Positions 17,520 to 26,849 are shown, numbered from the stretch's first letter. The stretch is 64,000 bases of DNA from JAGPDB01 sp046331265 (GCA_046331265.1 JAXLRE010000003.1:124001-188000); one strand, 5' to 3'. Made by a program: numbers and translations. The notes: generated by a model not told the origin, from the sequence alone.

Positions 17520-18260
17520 ATGGCTGACAAAATATCATTATGGTTATGTGGACCCCTTGGGAAAATGGGTAGCGAGCTTAGAAATGCCCTTGAAATTGAA
17601 GATGATATAGATCTAAATGGCGTTATTTCTCCTGAGCATGTTGGGCAAACTATTAAGTTTAGAAATAAAGATCTTGAAGTATCTGAATCTTTAAATGAAC
17701 TTTCAGATAAAACTGCTCTTCCAGATGTGATCTTTGATTTCACCTATGCAGAAGTTGCTTATAACACGGCAATATTTTGTGCCGAAAACAATATTCATTT
17801 TGTTACAGGTACAACAGGTCTTTCTCAAAATCAAAAAGACGAAATAATTAGGGCCTTTAAAGAGTCAAAAGCAAATGCAATTCTTGCCTCTAATTTTTCC
17901 GTTGGTGCTGTGTTAATGATGCATTTCGCTGCACAAGCTGCAAAACATTTTTCAAATATAGAAATTGTCGAAACGCATCACACGCAAAAGAAAGATGCTC
18001 CCTCTGGAACTGCAATCACTACACGTGAAATGATCGTTGAATCAAGCAATCATGCTGCAGATTTTATACCTATACATTCTTTAAGACTCCCGGGCGCTGT
18101 TGCTCATCAGCAAGTACATTTATCGTCAAAAGGTGAGATCTTAAGAATTGAACATGACGCAAATGATAGGTCGTGTTTTATGCCCGGAATAATTTTAGCT
18201 ATAAGAAAAGTAGATAGTACAGAAGATGTATTGTTTTCGATTGAAAAATTACTTTTCTGA
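17520..18260 (+). CDS. dapB: 4-hydroxy-tetrahydrodipicolinate reductase
   Basis: 246 residues, normal for DapB. The N-terminal Rossmann domain has LCGPLGKMGSEL (a slightly altered GxxGxMG), the middle has DFTYAEVAYNTA and GTTGLSQNQ, and the substrate-binding signature is VETHHTQKKDAPSGTA with the catalytic His-His and Lys. It reduces HTPA to tetrahydrodipicolinate for lysine and meso-diaminopimelate synthesis. dapD, dapE and dapF lie elsewhere in the window; dapA, often next to dapB in actinobacteria, is not adjacent: a Liv-type ABC cassette follows instead. Confidence 0.95.
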   Translation: MADKISLWLCGPLGKMGSELRNALEIEDDIDLNGVISPEHVGQTIKFRNKDLEVSESLNELSDKTALPDVIFDFTYAEVAYNTAIFCAENNIHFVTGTTGLSQNQKDEIIRAFKESKANAILASNFSVGAVLMMHFAAQAAKHFSNIEIVETHHTQKKDAPSGTAITTREMIVESSNHAADFIPIHSLRLPGAVAHQQVHLSSKGEILRIEHDANDRSCFMPGIILAIRKVDSTEDVLFSIEKLLF

Positions 18261-18272
18261 GATTAATTTATA

Positions 18273-19109
18273 ATGGCCCTACAAGCAAAGATTAATCCAG
18301 ATAAAGTTCCCGGTAGGTCATCTCCGCTGAGTATACATAAGTTATCTGTCAGCAAAAATTCATCGGATATTTTAAAGGATATATCTTTTGAAGTTTTACC
18401 AGGAGAAATTTTAGGTATCGTTGGCGCTAATCGTTCAGGAAAAACAACATTAGGATCTTTTATCTCAGGGACTATTGATGTGCCTAAAAAAAATATTTCG
18501 TATCAACATGCGATATTTAATGGGGAAGATTTAGAAAACATCAATCCTCAAAATAGGTACTCGAAAGGATTGCATTATTCGTTTGAGAATCATCGATTAT
18601 TTGATCATATGACAGTAAGAGACAACTTGGAAGTTGTCATGATGCATTCAAGTTCGAAAGAACGTAAGAAAAGAATCCAAGATGTTATTGAATTGTTTCC
18701 TAAAATAGAAAACCTTCTTAATAAAAAAGTTAAACAATGCAATGTTGGGCAACAACAAATTATTTCGATTGCACGTACAATAATGCTTTTTCCTACCGTG
18801 CTCGTGTTAGATGAGCCCACATCGGGCCTTAGCGAAGAGGGAATCAAAGCCCTTACACAGGTTCTCGATGTGTTGATCACCGGTTCGGTCAGTGTATTGA
18901 TATTAGAGAGAAGAGCAAGCTTTATAGACGATATTGCTGATAGGCGATTGAACCTAATTGATAAAAAACTTATTGAACCAATCGAGACCTCAAGTCGTGC
19001 TGTGGAATGGAAACCTGAAGTAATCAAACCTATAGAGAAAACAAACGAATTCGAAACTCCATTAATAGATCAAAGTAATGAAGATGATGAATGGAGGCCC
19101 GAATTATGA
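18273..19109 (+). CDS. LivF-like ABC transporter ATPase with degenerate signature motif
   Basis: 278 residues. Walker A GANRSGKTT (about 52-60), a LivF-like FENHRLFDHMTVRDNLEVV segment in the Q-loop region, and Walker B VLVLDEPTSGLS are clear. The ABC signature expected as LSGGQ reads NVGQQQ, and the switch region reads LERR where LivF proteins have VEQN. A C-terminal acidic extension of about 45 residues follows the domain. LivF/LivG-type ATPases energise uptake of branched-chain amino acids, amides or urea. The 3' end overlaps the next gene by 19 bp. Catalytic competence is uncertain. Confidence 0.82.
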   Translation: MALQAKINPDKVPGRSSPLSIHKLSVSKNSSDILKDISFEVLPGEILGIVGANRSGKTTLGSFISGTIDVPKKNISYQHAIFNGEDLENINPQNRYSKGLHYSFENHRLFDHMTVRDNLEVVMMHSSSKERKKRIQDVIELFPKIENLLNKKVKQCNVGQQQIISIARTIMLFPTVLVLDEPTSGLSEEGIKALTQVLDVLITGSVSVLILERRASFIDDIADRRLNLIDKKLIEPIETSSRAVEWKPEVIKPIEKTNEFETPLIDQSNEDDEWRPEL

Positions 19110-19930
19110 ACGAATCTGTCAATGTAACTTATGAACTTGAAGATAAAGAAATATTAACTGAAGAATATGAAAATAGAGGGATAAGCTTTGAATTATCAGA
19201 AGTTAGCTTGAGCTATAACGCAATTAATGCTTTAGAAAACATTGATATTAAATGTGAGTCGGGGGAGAGAATCGGAATAATTGGGAACAACGGTTCAGGT
19301 AAAACTTCTTTATGTAACTTGATTTCTGGATTAGTTGGTCCGTCAAGCGGCCAATATTATTTGAATGGTAAAAAAGCATCAAATAAAGGTGCCCTGTGGT
19401 GTTCAAGAAGGGGTGTTAGATCAACCAACTATCATCCGAAATATTATGAACATCTTGACATTTATGAGAATGTAATTATTGGTTCACCTGCATTTAAGGG
19501 CGATGGATTGCTTTCTTCTTTTTTTATTCCGAATTTGTTTTATAAAGAACGAAAAGAAACAGCAAAGCAAATTCTTGATTATTGTTCTTTTGTTTTTGAT
19601 AAAAATTCAAAAACCATAAACAGTGAAGATAAATATAAGGTTGAACTAGCTAGAGCACTTATGGGTAATCCTGGACTTTTAGTTCTAGACGAGCCTGTTA
19701 TGGGGCTAAATGAAGATTCGAAGGCTAGATATGCTCAAGTGATTCTTGACTATTGTGAAACTTTTTCTACAACGTTATTTGTTGTTGAGCATGATATTGA
19801 CTTTCTCAAATCTATTTGTACCCGCTTGATCGCAATGGATGCATCAAAGATTATTGCAGACGGTGATGTTGTATCCGTATTGCGTAATGACATAGTTGCT
19901 CAAAAATATTTGGGAGTTAAGAGGGCGTAA
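19091..19930 (+). CDS. LivG-like ABC transporter ATPase with degenerate signature motif
   Basis: 279 residues. A non-conserved acidic N-terminus (about 1-30) precedes Walker A GNNGSGKTS. Walker B is LLVLDEPVMGLNEDS and the switch His is in VVEHDIDFL. The C-terminus IIADGDVVSVLRNDIVAQKYLG is the typical LivG ending. The signature motif is SEDKYKVELARAL instead of LSGGQ..LEIARAL. Both ATPases of the pair therefore lack a canonical LSGGQ, which is unusual. It overlaps the upstream gene by 19 bp and shares one base with the following permease gene, so the four genes are tightly coupled. Confidence 0.82.
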   Translation: MEARIMNESVNVTYELEDKEILTEEYENRGISFELSEVSLSYNAINALENIDIKCESGERIGIIGNNGSGKTSLCNLISGLVGPSSGQYYLNGKKASNKGALWCSRRGVRSTNYHPKYYEHLDIYENVIIGSPAFKGDGLLSSFFIPNLFYKERKETAKQILDYCSFVFDKNSKTINSEDKYKVELARALMGNPGLLVLDEPVMGLNEDSKARYAQVILDYCETFSTTLFVVEHDIDFLKSICTRLIAMDASKIIADGDVVSVLRNDIVAQKYLGVKRA

Positions 19931-20541
19931 TGGATGTTTCTTTTATTTTAAATGTGGTATCTATTTCAGGAATAGCTCTTATAAACGTTTTTGTAAATTA
20001 TAAAATCAAAAGATTTATCGATATATCTCAAATTGGTTACCTTTTTATATTTCCCGCTTTTATACATATTGTTATGTCATCTTCAAGCAAGGTTTTTACT
20101 TTTGCGATTGCCGTTTTTGCTTATCTTTTAATTTATGTATTACTAAACTTTTTAACTGACTATTACATATACAATAAATATTTAAGTAGAGATCCAATTC
20201 ACAAGACGATATTTTCTATCAGTGTGTCATTAGTATTATTTACATTATTCGAGATTGTATTTGCAGATAATAACTCTATAAAAAACCCACTACAAAATCT
20301 ACATACTTCACAGCTTCATATTGCAGCTATTGCCTTGTTTGTTATATATTCACTTTTACTTTTTGTATTTATTAAGACTACATTTATCGGTAAAAAGTTA
20401 AGGGCTTATGTTTATGATCCAATTCAAGCTCAAACATATGGGATTTCAGAGACGAAACAATATTTATTGTGCTCAATATTATCGGGAATAACTCTTTGTA
20501 CCACCGCAATGTTGCTATCGAAATCATTTTATTTAAGGTGA
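19930..20541 (+). CDS. short LivH-like permease subunit, C-terminally reduced
   Basis: 203 residues with about five or six hydrophobic segments. The segment FIGKKLRAYVYDPIQAQTYGISETKQYLLCSILSG corresponds to the cytoplasmic coupling region of LivH-type permeases (GRALRA...A...GI). Ordinary LivH has about 290 residues, with two further helices after that point; here the protein ends in LSKSFYLR and the next gene begins 3 bp later. No remnant of the missing helices is seen, so this is a compact subunit or an old deletion rather than a fresh frameshift. Identification rests on position and the coupling segment. Confidence 0.68.
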   Translation: MDVSFILNVVSISGIALINVFVNYKIKRFIDISQIGYLFIFPAFIHIVMSSSSKVFTFAIAVFAYLLIYVLLNFLTDYYIYNKYLSRDPIHKTIFSISVSLVLFTLFEIVFADNNSIKNPLQNLHTSQLHIAAIALFVIYSLLLFVFIKTTFIGKKLRAYVYDPIQAQTYGISETKQYLLCSILSGITLCTTAMLLSKSFYLR

Positions 20542-20544
20542 ACA

Positions 20545-21486
20545 ATGTCTAACAATATTATTGACTCTGCTCTATTTGCTGAAATTATATTAATTGCAGC
20601 TCTAGGTCTATGGATACTCGTTAAATTATGCGGAAGAATTTCATTGTCTCAAGGATCTTTACTGGGATGCAGTGCCGTAGTTAGTTCTTATTTATTAAAT
20701 GAAGTATTTAAAGACGCGTCTTGGTCAGCACTCGTGGCATTATTAGCTTCTGTCGTTATTGTGGGGATTATTTCTGCCTTACAAGGTGCAATTGTTTCTT
20801 TTTTTAATCAAAAAATTGCAGTACTTATAAGTATTGTGTTTAATGTTCTTACCATATACATTTTGAAGTCAATTAATTCATTGTCTAGCAGTGGAGTAGT
20901 TTTAGCTCCTAAAAAAATCGAAATAGGAAAGACGGATTTCAACGATTTAAAAATCGGTGAGCATATTTTTTCCAGACAAGCAGGACTATTGATACTAACT
21001 TCAATTATTCTTTTAGCTGCCATTGCCTATGCGCGAAATATTTTTTGCTCACCATTATCGAGGGCTATGAGAGCCGTAAAAGATGGCGAACATGATGTAG
21101 AGTCGGTAGCAATTTCATATAGAAAAACAATCATCTACTCCTATCTGGTTTGTGGAGTCTTTGCTGGTTTATCGGGATTTTTATATATGTTTTACATGCA
21201 TAAAGTCGACCTTGAAGAATCGACTTTCATGAATGGTTCATTCGGTATTGTCGCGTCAATAATAATTTTGCTTCTCGCATATCTAACAAGTTCTAAACGT
21301 CTATCTATTGCGGTAATATCCATTTTTGTATTGTCTTTTCTTATAAGTTTCTTAATCAAAGAACTGCCTACAGACATTGTTGTTATTAAACATATAACGC
21401 CAACACAAATAAGCACATTTTTAGTATCTTTAATTGCAATATTATTTGTGCTCGTATCCGCACGATTAGTAAAGAGTAAAGTATAA
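20545..21486 (+). CDS. LivM-like permease subunit
   Basis: 313 residues, eight or so hydrophobic helices. The segment SRAMRAVKDGEHDVESVAISYRKTIIYSYLVCGVFAGLSGFLY is the LivM coupling-helix signature. It has an AAGGTG ribosome-binding site just upstream and ends 2 bp before rnj. With the two ATPases and the short LivH-like protein it forms a four-gene transporter; the substrate-binding protein that such importers need is not in the window. Confidence 0.82.
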   Translation: MSNNIIDSALFAEIILIAALGLWILVKLCGRISLSQGSLLGCSAVVSSYLLNEVFKDASWSALVALLASVVIVGIISALQGAIVSFFNQKIAVLISIVFNVLTIYILKSINSLSSSGVVLAPKKIEIGKTDFNDLKIGEHIFSRQAGLLILTSIILLAAIAYARNIFCSPLSRAMRAVKDGEHDVESVAISYRKTIIYSYLVCGVFAGLSGFLYMFYMHKVDLEESTFMNGSFGIVASIIILLLAYLTSSKRLSIAVISIFVLSFLISFLIKELPTDIVVIKHITPTQISTFLVSLIAILFVLVSARLVKSKV

Positions 21487-21488
21487 AT

Positions 21489-23183
21489 ATGGAAAATAAG
21501 CAGGATGAGTCAGTGCTTTCTAAGGATAATTTTTCAGTTACATTCCTTGGTGGTCTAAATAAAATTGGTCGAAACTGTATGGTCATCGAGCATGATGAGA
21601 GCATGGTTGTCGTCGACTGTGGAGTTTTATTTCCTGACCATGATATGCCTGGTGTAGATTTTGTGTTACCAGATCTTGCCTATTTATATGAACGTAAAGA
21701 CAAGATAGACGGAATAGTCATAACCCATGCTCATGAAGATCATTCTGGTGGTCTGCAGTTTTTACTACGTGAAATATCTGCGCCCATATATGCATCTCGA
21801 TTATCGCTCGCTTTATTGAAACGTAAACTGGAAGAAGCAAATGTTTTATCAAATACGTCGTTAAATGAAGTTACAGACGGAGAGTCTCTTCAGATAGGTA
21901 AATTTGAAGTTGAATTTATACCTGTTACCCATAGTGTTCCGCATGCTTTTGGGGCTTTTTATTCTTGTGCTGCTGGAACGATTTTTCATACAGGTGACTT
22001 TAAAATTGACCATTTTCCTATAGACGGAAGAAAAACAGATTTAGCAAAAATACAAAATGTTTCAACAAAAAAAAGAGTCGATCTTTTGCTCTCGGACTCA
22101 ACTGGAGCTGAAAGGGAAGGAACTACCGGATCAGAAAGTTCGATCAGACCAATTTTTGAAAAAATACTTGACGAAAATAGTGATAAACGAATTATTATCT
22201 CAACCTTTGCATCCCACATTCATCGAATAATGCAAGTTATAGAAACAACGCGTGCACAGAAACGGAAAATTGCATTTTTAGGCAGATCTATTGTCGCGAA
22301 TATAGCTTCGGCTAGAGAGCTTGGTGAAATTTCATTTGATGATCGAGACATAATCGATATTGAAGAAGTACAAAATTTTGCTGCCAATGAAGTTTGCGTT
22401 ATTTGCACAGGATCACAAGGCGAGCCCTTAAGTGCTCTGTCGTTAATAGCATCTGGGCAATCCAAATTCATTGACGTTAGCACTGACGATTGTGTGATTT
22501 TGTCTTCGCATACGATTCCAGGAAACGAAGTTGGAGTGAATCGAATCATAAATGGTCTTATGCGACGCGGTGCCAAAGTTATTCATGATGAAAATGCACA
22601 TGTTCACGTTTCTGGGCATGCTAGTTCTGACGAATTATCGACGATGATTTCTTTTACGAATCCTAAATATTTTGTTCCTGTTCATGGTGAGCATCGCCAT
22701 ATGAAGGCACATGCTGATATTGCTATTAATACAGGTATGAATTCTGAAAATGTTTTTATCTGTCACGACGGAGACGCAATTATTGTGGGTCCGGATAAAG
22801 CTGATGTTATAAATGAAGCAGCTTCTTCAGCATTTTTATATGTAGACGGAAATGTTGGTGGTATCACGAACGCTTTGTTACGCGATCGTCGAGAAATCGG
22901 TTCAGATGGTTTAATCGTTGTTGTAACAACAGTAAATTATCTTGACGGCGAAATTGAAGGCGATATAGAAGTCGTAACTAGAGGCTGGGTGCCACGAGCA
23001 GATGTTGGCCAATATATTGAGATGACTAAAAACAAAGTTAGAGATGATTTAACTAATGCTTTAGATGCTGGTGAAAGAAATATTGAAGCGCTAAAAGCAA
23101 TCGTTAGAAAATCAACAGGTGAAGTTACTAGTGACGCTACGGGCAGAAGACCAACAATTTTACCTCTAGTCCTTGAGGTCTAG
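21489..23183 (+). CDS. rnj: ribonuclease J
   Basis: 564 residues. The metallo-beta-lactamase/beta-CASP core shows FLGGLNKIGRNCMVIEHDE, the metal-binding ITHAHEDHSGGL, HTGDFKIDH, and the beta-CASP segment CTGSQGEPLSAL and HVSGHAS. A C-terminal domain completes the RNase J architecture. RNase J has 5'-3' exo- and endoribonuclease activity and is a main mRNA decay enzyme in actinobacteria. It starts 2 bp after the permease gene and is followed by a strong inverted repeat and ftsK. Confidence 0.96.
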   Translation: MENKQDESVLSKDNFSVTFLGGLNKIGRNCMVIEHDESMVVVDCGVLFPDHDMPGVDFVLPDLAYLYERKDKIDGIVITHAHEDHSGGLQFLLREISAPIYASRLSLALLKRKLEEANVLSNTSLNEVTDGESLQIGKFEVEFIPVTHSVPHAFGAFYSCAAGTIFHTGDFKIDHFPIDGRKTDLAKIQNVSTKKRVDLLLSDSTGAEREGTTGSESSIRPIFEKILDENSDKRIIISTFASHIHRIMQVIETTRAQKRKIAFLGRSIVANIASARELGEISFDDRDIIDIEEVQNFAANEVCVICTGSQGEPLSALSLIASGQSKFIDVSTDDCVILSSHTIPGNEVGVNRIINGLMRRGAKVIHDENAHVHVSGHASSDELSTMISFTNPKYFVPVHGEHRHMKAHADIAINTGMNSENVFICHDGDAIIVGPDKADVINEAASSAFLYVDGNVGGITNALLRDRREIGSDGLIVVVTTVNYLDGEIEGDIEVVTRGWVPRADVGQYIEMTKNKVRDDLTNALDAGERNIEALKAIVRKSTGEVTSDATGRRPTILPLVLEV

Positions 23184-23197
23184 ACCCCACCTTTTAA

Positions 23198-23254
23198 CCG
23201 TGTTGGGGGGGGTCGAAAAACTATCGAAAACGATAGTTTTTCGACCCAACACGG
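23198..23254. repeat. repeat copy A: large palindrome between rnj and ftsK, likely bidirectional terminator
   Basis: The 24-base right arm 23231-23254 is the exact complement of 23198-23226 except for five extra G in the left arm (an eight-G run at 23205-23212); the loop is AAAA (23227-23230). The hairpin CTATCG-AAAA-CGATAG is followed by TTTTT in both directions, so it can terminate either strand. The left 24 bases, apart from the extra G, also occur in copies B (32606) and C (54711). Confidence 0.85.
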
Positions 23255-23300
23255 AGGGAAAATAATGACGGTTTGACGCTAAACCACTCGAAATTGCTTG

Positions 23301-23306
23301 TAATCT
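23301..23306 (+). promoter_or_regulatory. -10 element of a leaderless ftsK transcript
   Basis: TAATCT is followed by exactly six bases and the ATG at 23313. No Shine-Dalgarno sequence is present. Confidence 0.5.
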
Positions 23307-23312
23307 ATATAG

Positions 23313-25811
23313 ATGTCTGGATCAAGGAAGACTTCAAATAGAAAAAAAGCTATAGAGCCACCAAAGCTTAGATCACAAGCAAAAGAGGCATTGGCAGATC
23401 AGTTAAAGTCGCATGTCGACGATTTTGTCGTAGTTGCATGCGGACTTATCGGAATAATTTCTCTTATTGCAATTTTTACCGATGCCGTTGGAATCGTTGG
23501 AAACATATTGCAAAACATTTCATCTTTTTTCTTTGGACAAGCAAGAATTATTTTTCCGCTTTGTTTTTTTGGCGTAGCAGCCTTAATTATTTTCAGTTCT
23601 AAAAGTGAAACATCTGACTATGACGAAGAATACGATGAAGAAGAAACGAAACAATTTGAACCATTACGTGTGGGTTCTGGAGTACTTTTAATTTTCTTAT
23701 GCATTTTAGGAATTATTCATATTATTGCGGGTAACCCAAAAATTGGTAGAGGCGTTGAACAGTTGCAAGACGCTGGTGGTTTACTTGGCGCGATGATTGG
23801 TCAGCCATTGGTAGCTGGCTTAAAAACTTTGGGTGCTTCTATTGTTTTAATTGCGATAGGGGCCTTAGGTGTTTTCGTTGCAATGGGAACTCAATTTAGA
23901 CATTGGTTGCTATTGAGATTTGAATCAATACGTGGCTCAAAAGCTGATGTTGTCGATCTTGTTGAAGAAGAAGACAGAGAGAATTTAGTTGTTTCTCGAA
24001 CTCGTCGTCTTGGAATGGACGACTACGAAAATGCTGTGCAAGCTGAACTACAAGACGATGAAGAAGTAGATGACGACGAAGATGAGTATGAAGATGATGA
24101 GGAGTATGAGGACGAAGAGTTAGAAGATGAAGAATACGAAGACGATGAAGAAGTAGATGACGACGAAGATGAGTATGAAGATGATGAGGAGTATGAGGAC
24201 GAAGAATTAGAAGATGAAGAATACGAAGACGATGAAGAAGAAACAGATGAAGAAGAAATCGATCCCGCTGCAGTTGCTCTAAGTGCTCCTTCTAATCCAA
24301 ACCACTCTTCATTAAATAGCGCCATGTATGCTCCAAGAGCTTGGAAGCTTCCTTCTAAATCTTTGCTAGAAAAATCTACTGCTAAAAGTATCGACAAAGA
24401 TTTAATTAAGCATGGTGGAAAAGTTCTAGAGTCAACACTTCATGAATTTGGAGTGGATGCAAGACTAATTGGAATGACAACTGGTCCAACTGTTACCAGA
24501 TATGAACTAGAACTAGGTGCGGGTGTAAAAGTTTCAAAAGTTACGAGCTTGAACCATGATATTGCTTATGCGATGGCTAGCGCAGATGTAAGAATTTTGG
24601 CTCCAATACCGGGACGAAGTGCTATCGGCGTTGAGGTGCCTAATAAGGTACGTCAACTTGTTACGTTAGGGGACATTCTTTCTTCGCCAGATTCAGCAAA
24701 AGCAAAACATCCTTTGGAAGTTGGTTTAGGTCGCGACATCGCTGGTAAATCAATGATGTTAAATCTCGCAAAAATGCCTCACTTGTTAATTGCAGGTGCT
24801 ACTGGGGCTGGTAAATCAAGCTGTATCAACTCAATTATTACTTCAATCCTTATGAGAACGACTCCAGAGCAAGTTCGCATGATCTTGATTGACCCAAAAA
24901 GAGTTGAACTTGGTGTTTATAATGACTTACCGCACCTCTTAACACAGGTAGTCACTAACCCTAAAAAAGCTGCCAATGCTTTGGAATGGGCTGTGCGAGA
25001 AATGGAAATGCGCTATGAACTTCTAGCTGAAATTGGTGTTCGTGACATAACTGGCTATAACGAAGCTTTTGACCAAGGTGAACTTCCAACACGCGATAAT
25101 CCAGATCCGATTTCAGGTAAATCATATGATCGTTTACCTTTTATTTTGGTTGTTGTAGACGAATTAAATGACCTTATGATGGTTGCGGCTCGCGATGTTG
25201 AAGCATCGATCACACGTATTGCGCAGATGGCTCGAGCGGTAGGAGTTCATTTGATTATCGCAACGCAGCGCCCAAGTGTTGATGTCATTACTGGTGTTAT
25301 TAAAGCTAATGTTCCTAGTCGTCTTGCTTTTGCTGTTAGCTCGTTGCAAGATTCACGTGTTATTCTCGACCAGCCAGGTGCTGAAAAACTGGTTGGCCAA
25401 GGTGACATGCTAATTGTTACAGCAAGTTCGTCAAAAGCACAACGTATTCAGGGTTCATGGGTTAGTGAAGATTGTGTTCGCAAAGTAACAGCACATTGGA
25501 GACGTCAAGCTACAGAACTCGCTTATGTCGATGGTATTCAAGATGAAGTTAAGGGGTCTGGATCTAGCGGCGGAGACGACGACGGCGATAGCGACGCATT
25601 ATTTGATGAAGCTATGGAGTTAGTTGTTCGAGCCGGACAAGGTTCAACTTCTATGTTGCAACGTAAGTTGCGTATCGGTTTTTCACGTGCTGGGCGTTTA
25701 ATGGACATATTGGAGCGCCGAGGCGTTGTAGGCCCTTCTGAAGGATCAAAAGCTCGAACCGTCCTAATGACTGTAGAAGAACTCGAAAATATGCGTGAAC
25801 GTGGGGAATAG
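23313..25811 (+). CDS. ftsK: FtsK/SpoIIIE DNA translocase
   Basis: 832 residues. A basic N-terminus is followed by about four membrane helices (about 35-205). A very acidic linker (about 245-320) is built of a tandem repeat. The motor domain has Walker A GATGAGKSS (about 494-502) and Walker B LILVVVDELNDLMM. The C-terminal gamma winged helix, which reads KOPS/SRS-like DNA signals, is present (DEAMELVVRAGQGSTSMLQRKLRIGFSRAGRLMDILERRGVVG). It pumps chromosome ends through the division septum. ftsK-rimO-pgsA-cinA-recA is the classic actinobacterial neighbourhood, here interrupted by two minus-strand genes. Confidence 0.97.
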   Translation: MSGSRKTSNRKKAIEPPKLRSQAKEALADQLKSHVDDFVVVACGLIGIISLIAIFTDAVGIVGNILQNISSFFFGQARIIFPLCFFGVAALIIFSSKSETSDYDEEYDEEETKQFEPLRVGSGVLLIFLCILGIIHIIAGNPKIGRGVEQLQDAGGLLGAMIGQPLVAGLKTLGASIVLIAIGALGVFVAMGTQFRHWLLLRFESIRGSKADVVDLVEEEDRENLVVSRTRRLGMDDYENAVQAELQDDEEVDDDEDEYEDDEEYEDEELEDEEYEDDEEVDDDEDEYEDDEEYEDEELEDEEYEDDEEETDEEEIDPAAVALSAPSNPNHSSLNSAMYAPRAWKLPSKSLLEKSTAKSIDKDLIKHGGKVLESTLHEFGVDARLIGMTTGPTVTRYELELGAGVKVSKVTSLNHDIAYAMASADVRILAPIPGRSAIGVEVPNKVRQLVTLGDILSSPDSAKAKHPLEVGLGRDIAGKSMMLNLAKMPHLLIAGATGAGKSSCINSIITSILMRTTPEQVRMILIDPKRVELGVYNDLPHLLTQVVTNPKKAANALEWAVREMEMRYELLAEIGVRDITGYNEAFDQGELPTRDNPDPISGKSYDRLPFILVVVDELNDLMMVAARDVEASITRIAQMARAVGVHLIIATQRPSVDVITGVIKANVPSRLAFAVSSLQDSRVILDQPGAEKLVGQGDMLIVTASSSKAQRIQGSWVSEDCVRKVTAHWRRQATELAYVDGIQDEVKGSGSSGGDDDGDSDALFDEAMELVVRAGQGSTSMLQRKLRIGFSRAGRLMDILERRGVVGPSEGSKARTVLMTVEELENMRERGE
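24054..24227 (+). repeat. 87-bp tandem duplication in the acidic linker of ftsK
   Basis: 24054-24140 and 24141-24227 are two in-frame units of 87 bp (29 Asp/Glu/Tyr-rich codons) that differ at one base (GAG versus GAA before the TTA codon). A partial third unit starts at 24228 with GACGATGAAGAAG. The near identity points to a recent duplication or ongoing slippage. Confidence 0.95.
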
Positions 25812-25813
25812 CA

Positions 25814-26848
25814 TCAAGCTATTTCTTTTAATTCATGTGTAGTTTTTTCTGTCATAACCCTTAATGCATGCCGGTATTCTCTTTGCTGTTTATTTATACG
25901 TCTTAATCGTATAAGTATCGCGATAAAAAATATTCCTATAACAAGAATAATTATCGAAGATGCAAGTAATAATGTTTTTTGTGTTTTGGTTAAAAGAACA
26001 TAACCATCTTTGTTGTTTGTAGAGCCTGATTTGTTGTCGCCTGATCGAACTTTTGCATCATTTACTTTTGCTTTAGATATCTTGGATTCTTCCGTCGGAC
26101 TATTTGTGCTTTTTATATTTTCAAAAATACTTGGTGCTTCATCTTTTTTGGCATCTTCGGCTAGCACTTTTGTTTGAGGTTGTGTTTTATTGGATGATGC
26201 ACTACCAGCTGTGTTGTTTTGTGCTGCTAGATCATAACTATAAAAAGCTGAATTTACATTGCTTAAAGTAGAATTTACAAAAGGGTTTATTCCTTGTTGT
26301 GCTTGTGAGATCAATTCTTGTTGTGAGGCTGCTGGATTTAAAACCAATATGTACGCGACAGTGACGCCAGGCGTCCAATCTTTATTTGCCTTTCCATTTA
26401 CTGTAAAGCTAAAGGTTTGTTGAGGGTCTAGGACAAATGTTTTGTCAGAAATCAGATCAGTTTCACCTAGATATGTTCCAACAGGTGATGCATATATAGG
26501 TTGTCTATCTTTTAGAAGTGTTGAGCCAACATTAGCTGTCACAGCTTCCGAATTCATTGGCCAAGTTCCATACTCTAAATTGCTAGATGAAGAAAAGCTT
26601 TCTAAATTCATTTCAGGTGGCAAGAAGGCCGCTACAAATTTATCGAATGCCTGAGGTGACGAACTCAAGTTTTTTACTTGAATAGTTATAGACACATTAT
26701 CTCCTGATTTAATGGCTGCTGTGTTGCTAACAACACCACTTATAAGCCAATTACTTACATTTGTAGATGTGGGTTCTGCGCCGTAGGCATTAGAACTAAA
26801 TGAAACAAACAAACAGCTGACAATGATGGCTATTACAAGTTTCTTCAT
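25814..26848 (-). CDS. secreted single-pass membrane protein of unknown function (paralogue 2)
   Basis: 344 residues. Signal peptide (about 1-23, ending AYGA), an immunoglobulin-like or DUF11-like beta domain (about 30-175, with NVSITIQVKNLSSSPQAFDKF and FSFTVNGKANKDWTPGVTVAYILVL), a low-complexity Ser/Asn/Lys stalk (about 205-285), a membrane helix (about 288-312) and a basic cytoplasmic tail (RRINKQQREYRHALRVM). It follows a homologous gene by a 1-bp gap. Both share the domain order, a VLA/VLG-x-D motif at the start of the stalk, and a tail with R.KQR.Y.HA. Function unknown; the layout suggests a surface receptor or wall-tethered subunit. Confidence 0.8.
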   Translation of the reverse strand: MKKLVIAIIVSCLFVSFSSNAYGAEPTSTNVSNWLISGVVSNTAAIKSGDNVSITIQVKNLSSSPQAFDKFVAAFLPPEMNLESFSSSSNLEYGTWPMNSEAVTANVGSTLLKDRQPIYASPVGTYLGETDLISDKTFVLDPQQTFSFTVNGKANKDWTPGVTVAYILVLNPAASQQELISQAQQGINPFVNSTLSNVNSAFYSYDLAAQNNTAGSASSNKTQPQTKVLAEDAKKDEAPSIFENIKSTNSPTEESKISKAKVNDAKVRSGDNKSGSTNNKDGYVLLTKTQKTLLLASSIIILVIGIFFIAILIRLRRINKQQREYRHALRVMTEKTTHELKEIA

Positions 26849-26849
26849 A

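Noticed and set aside
19930..20541. Frameshifted LivH pseudogene
   Set aside because: No remnant of the missing C-terminal helices is found in another frame; the next gene starts 3 bp later with its own ribosome-binding site.
23205..23212. Run of eight G in repeat copy A as a phase-variation tract
   Set aside because: It lies in an intergenic hairpin, not in a coding frame or between -10 and -35, and could be a sequencing length error.
23255..23312. Search for a LexA box before ftsK, because repeat copy A lies there and ftsK can be SOS-induced in E. coli
   Set aside because: No GTTC/GAAC dyad of the right spacing is present in this interval.
24023..24397. 124-codon minus-strand frame made almost entirely of Ser and Tyr
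   Set aside because: It is the complement of the Asp/Glu-rich tandem repeat of ftsK; the composition follows from the repeat.
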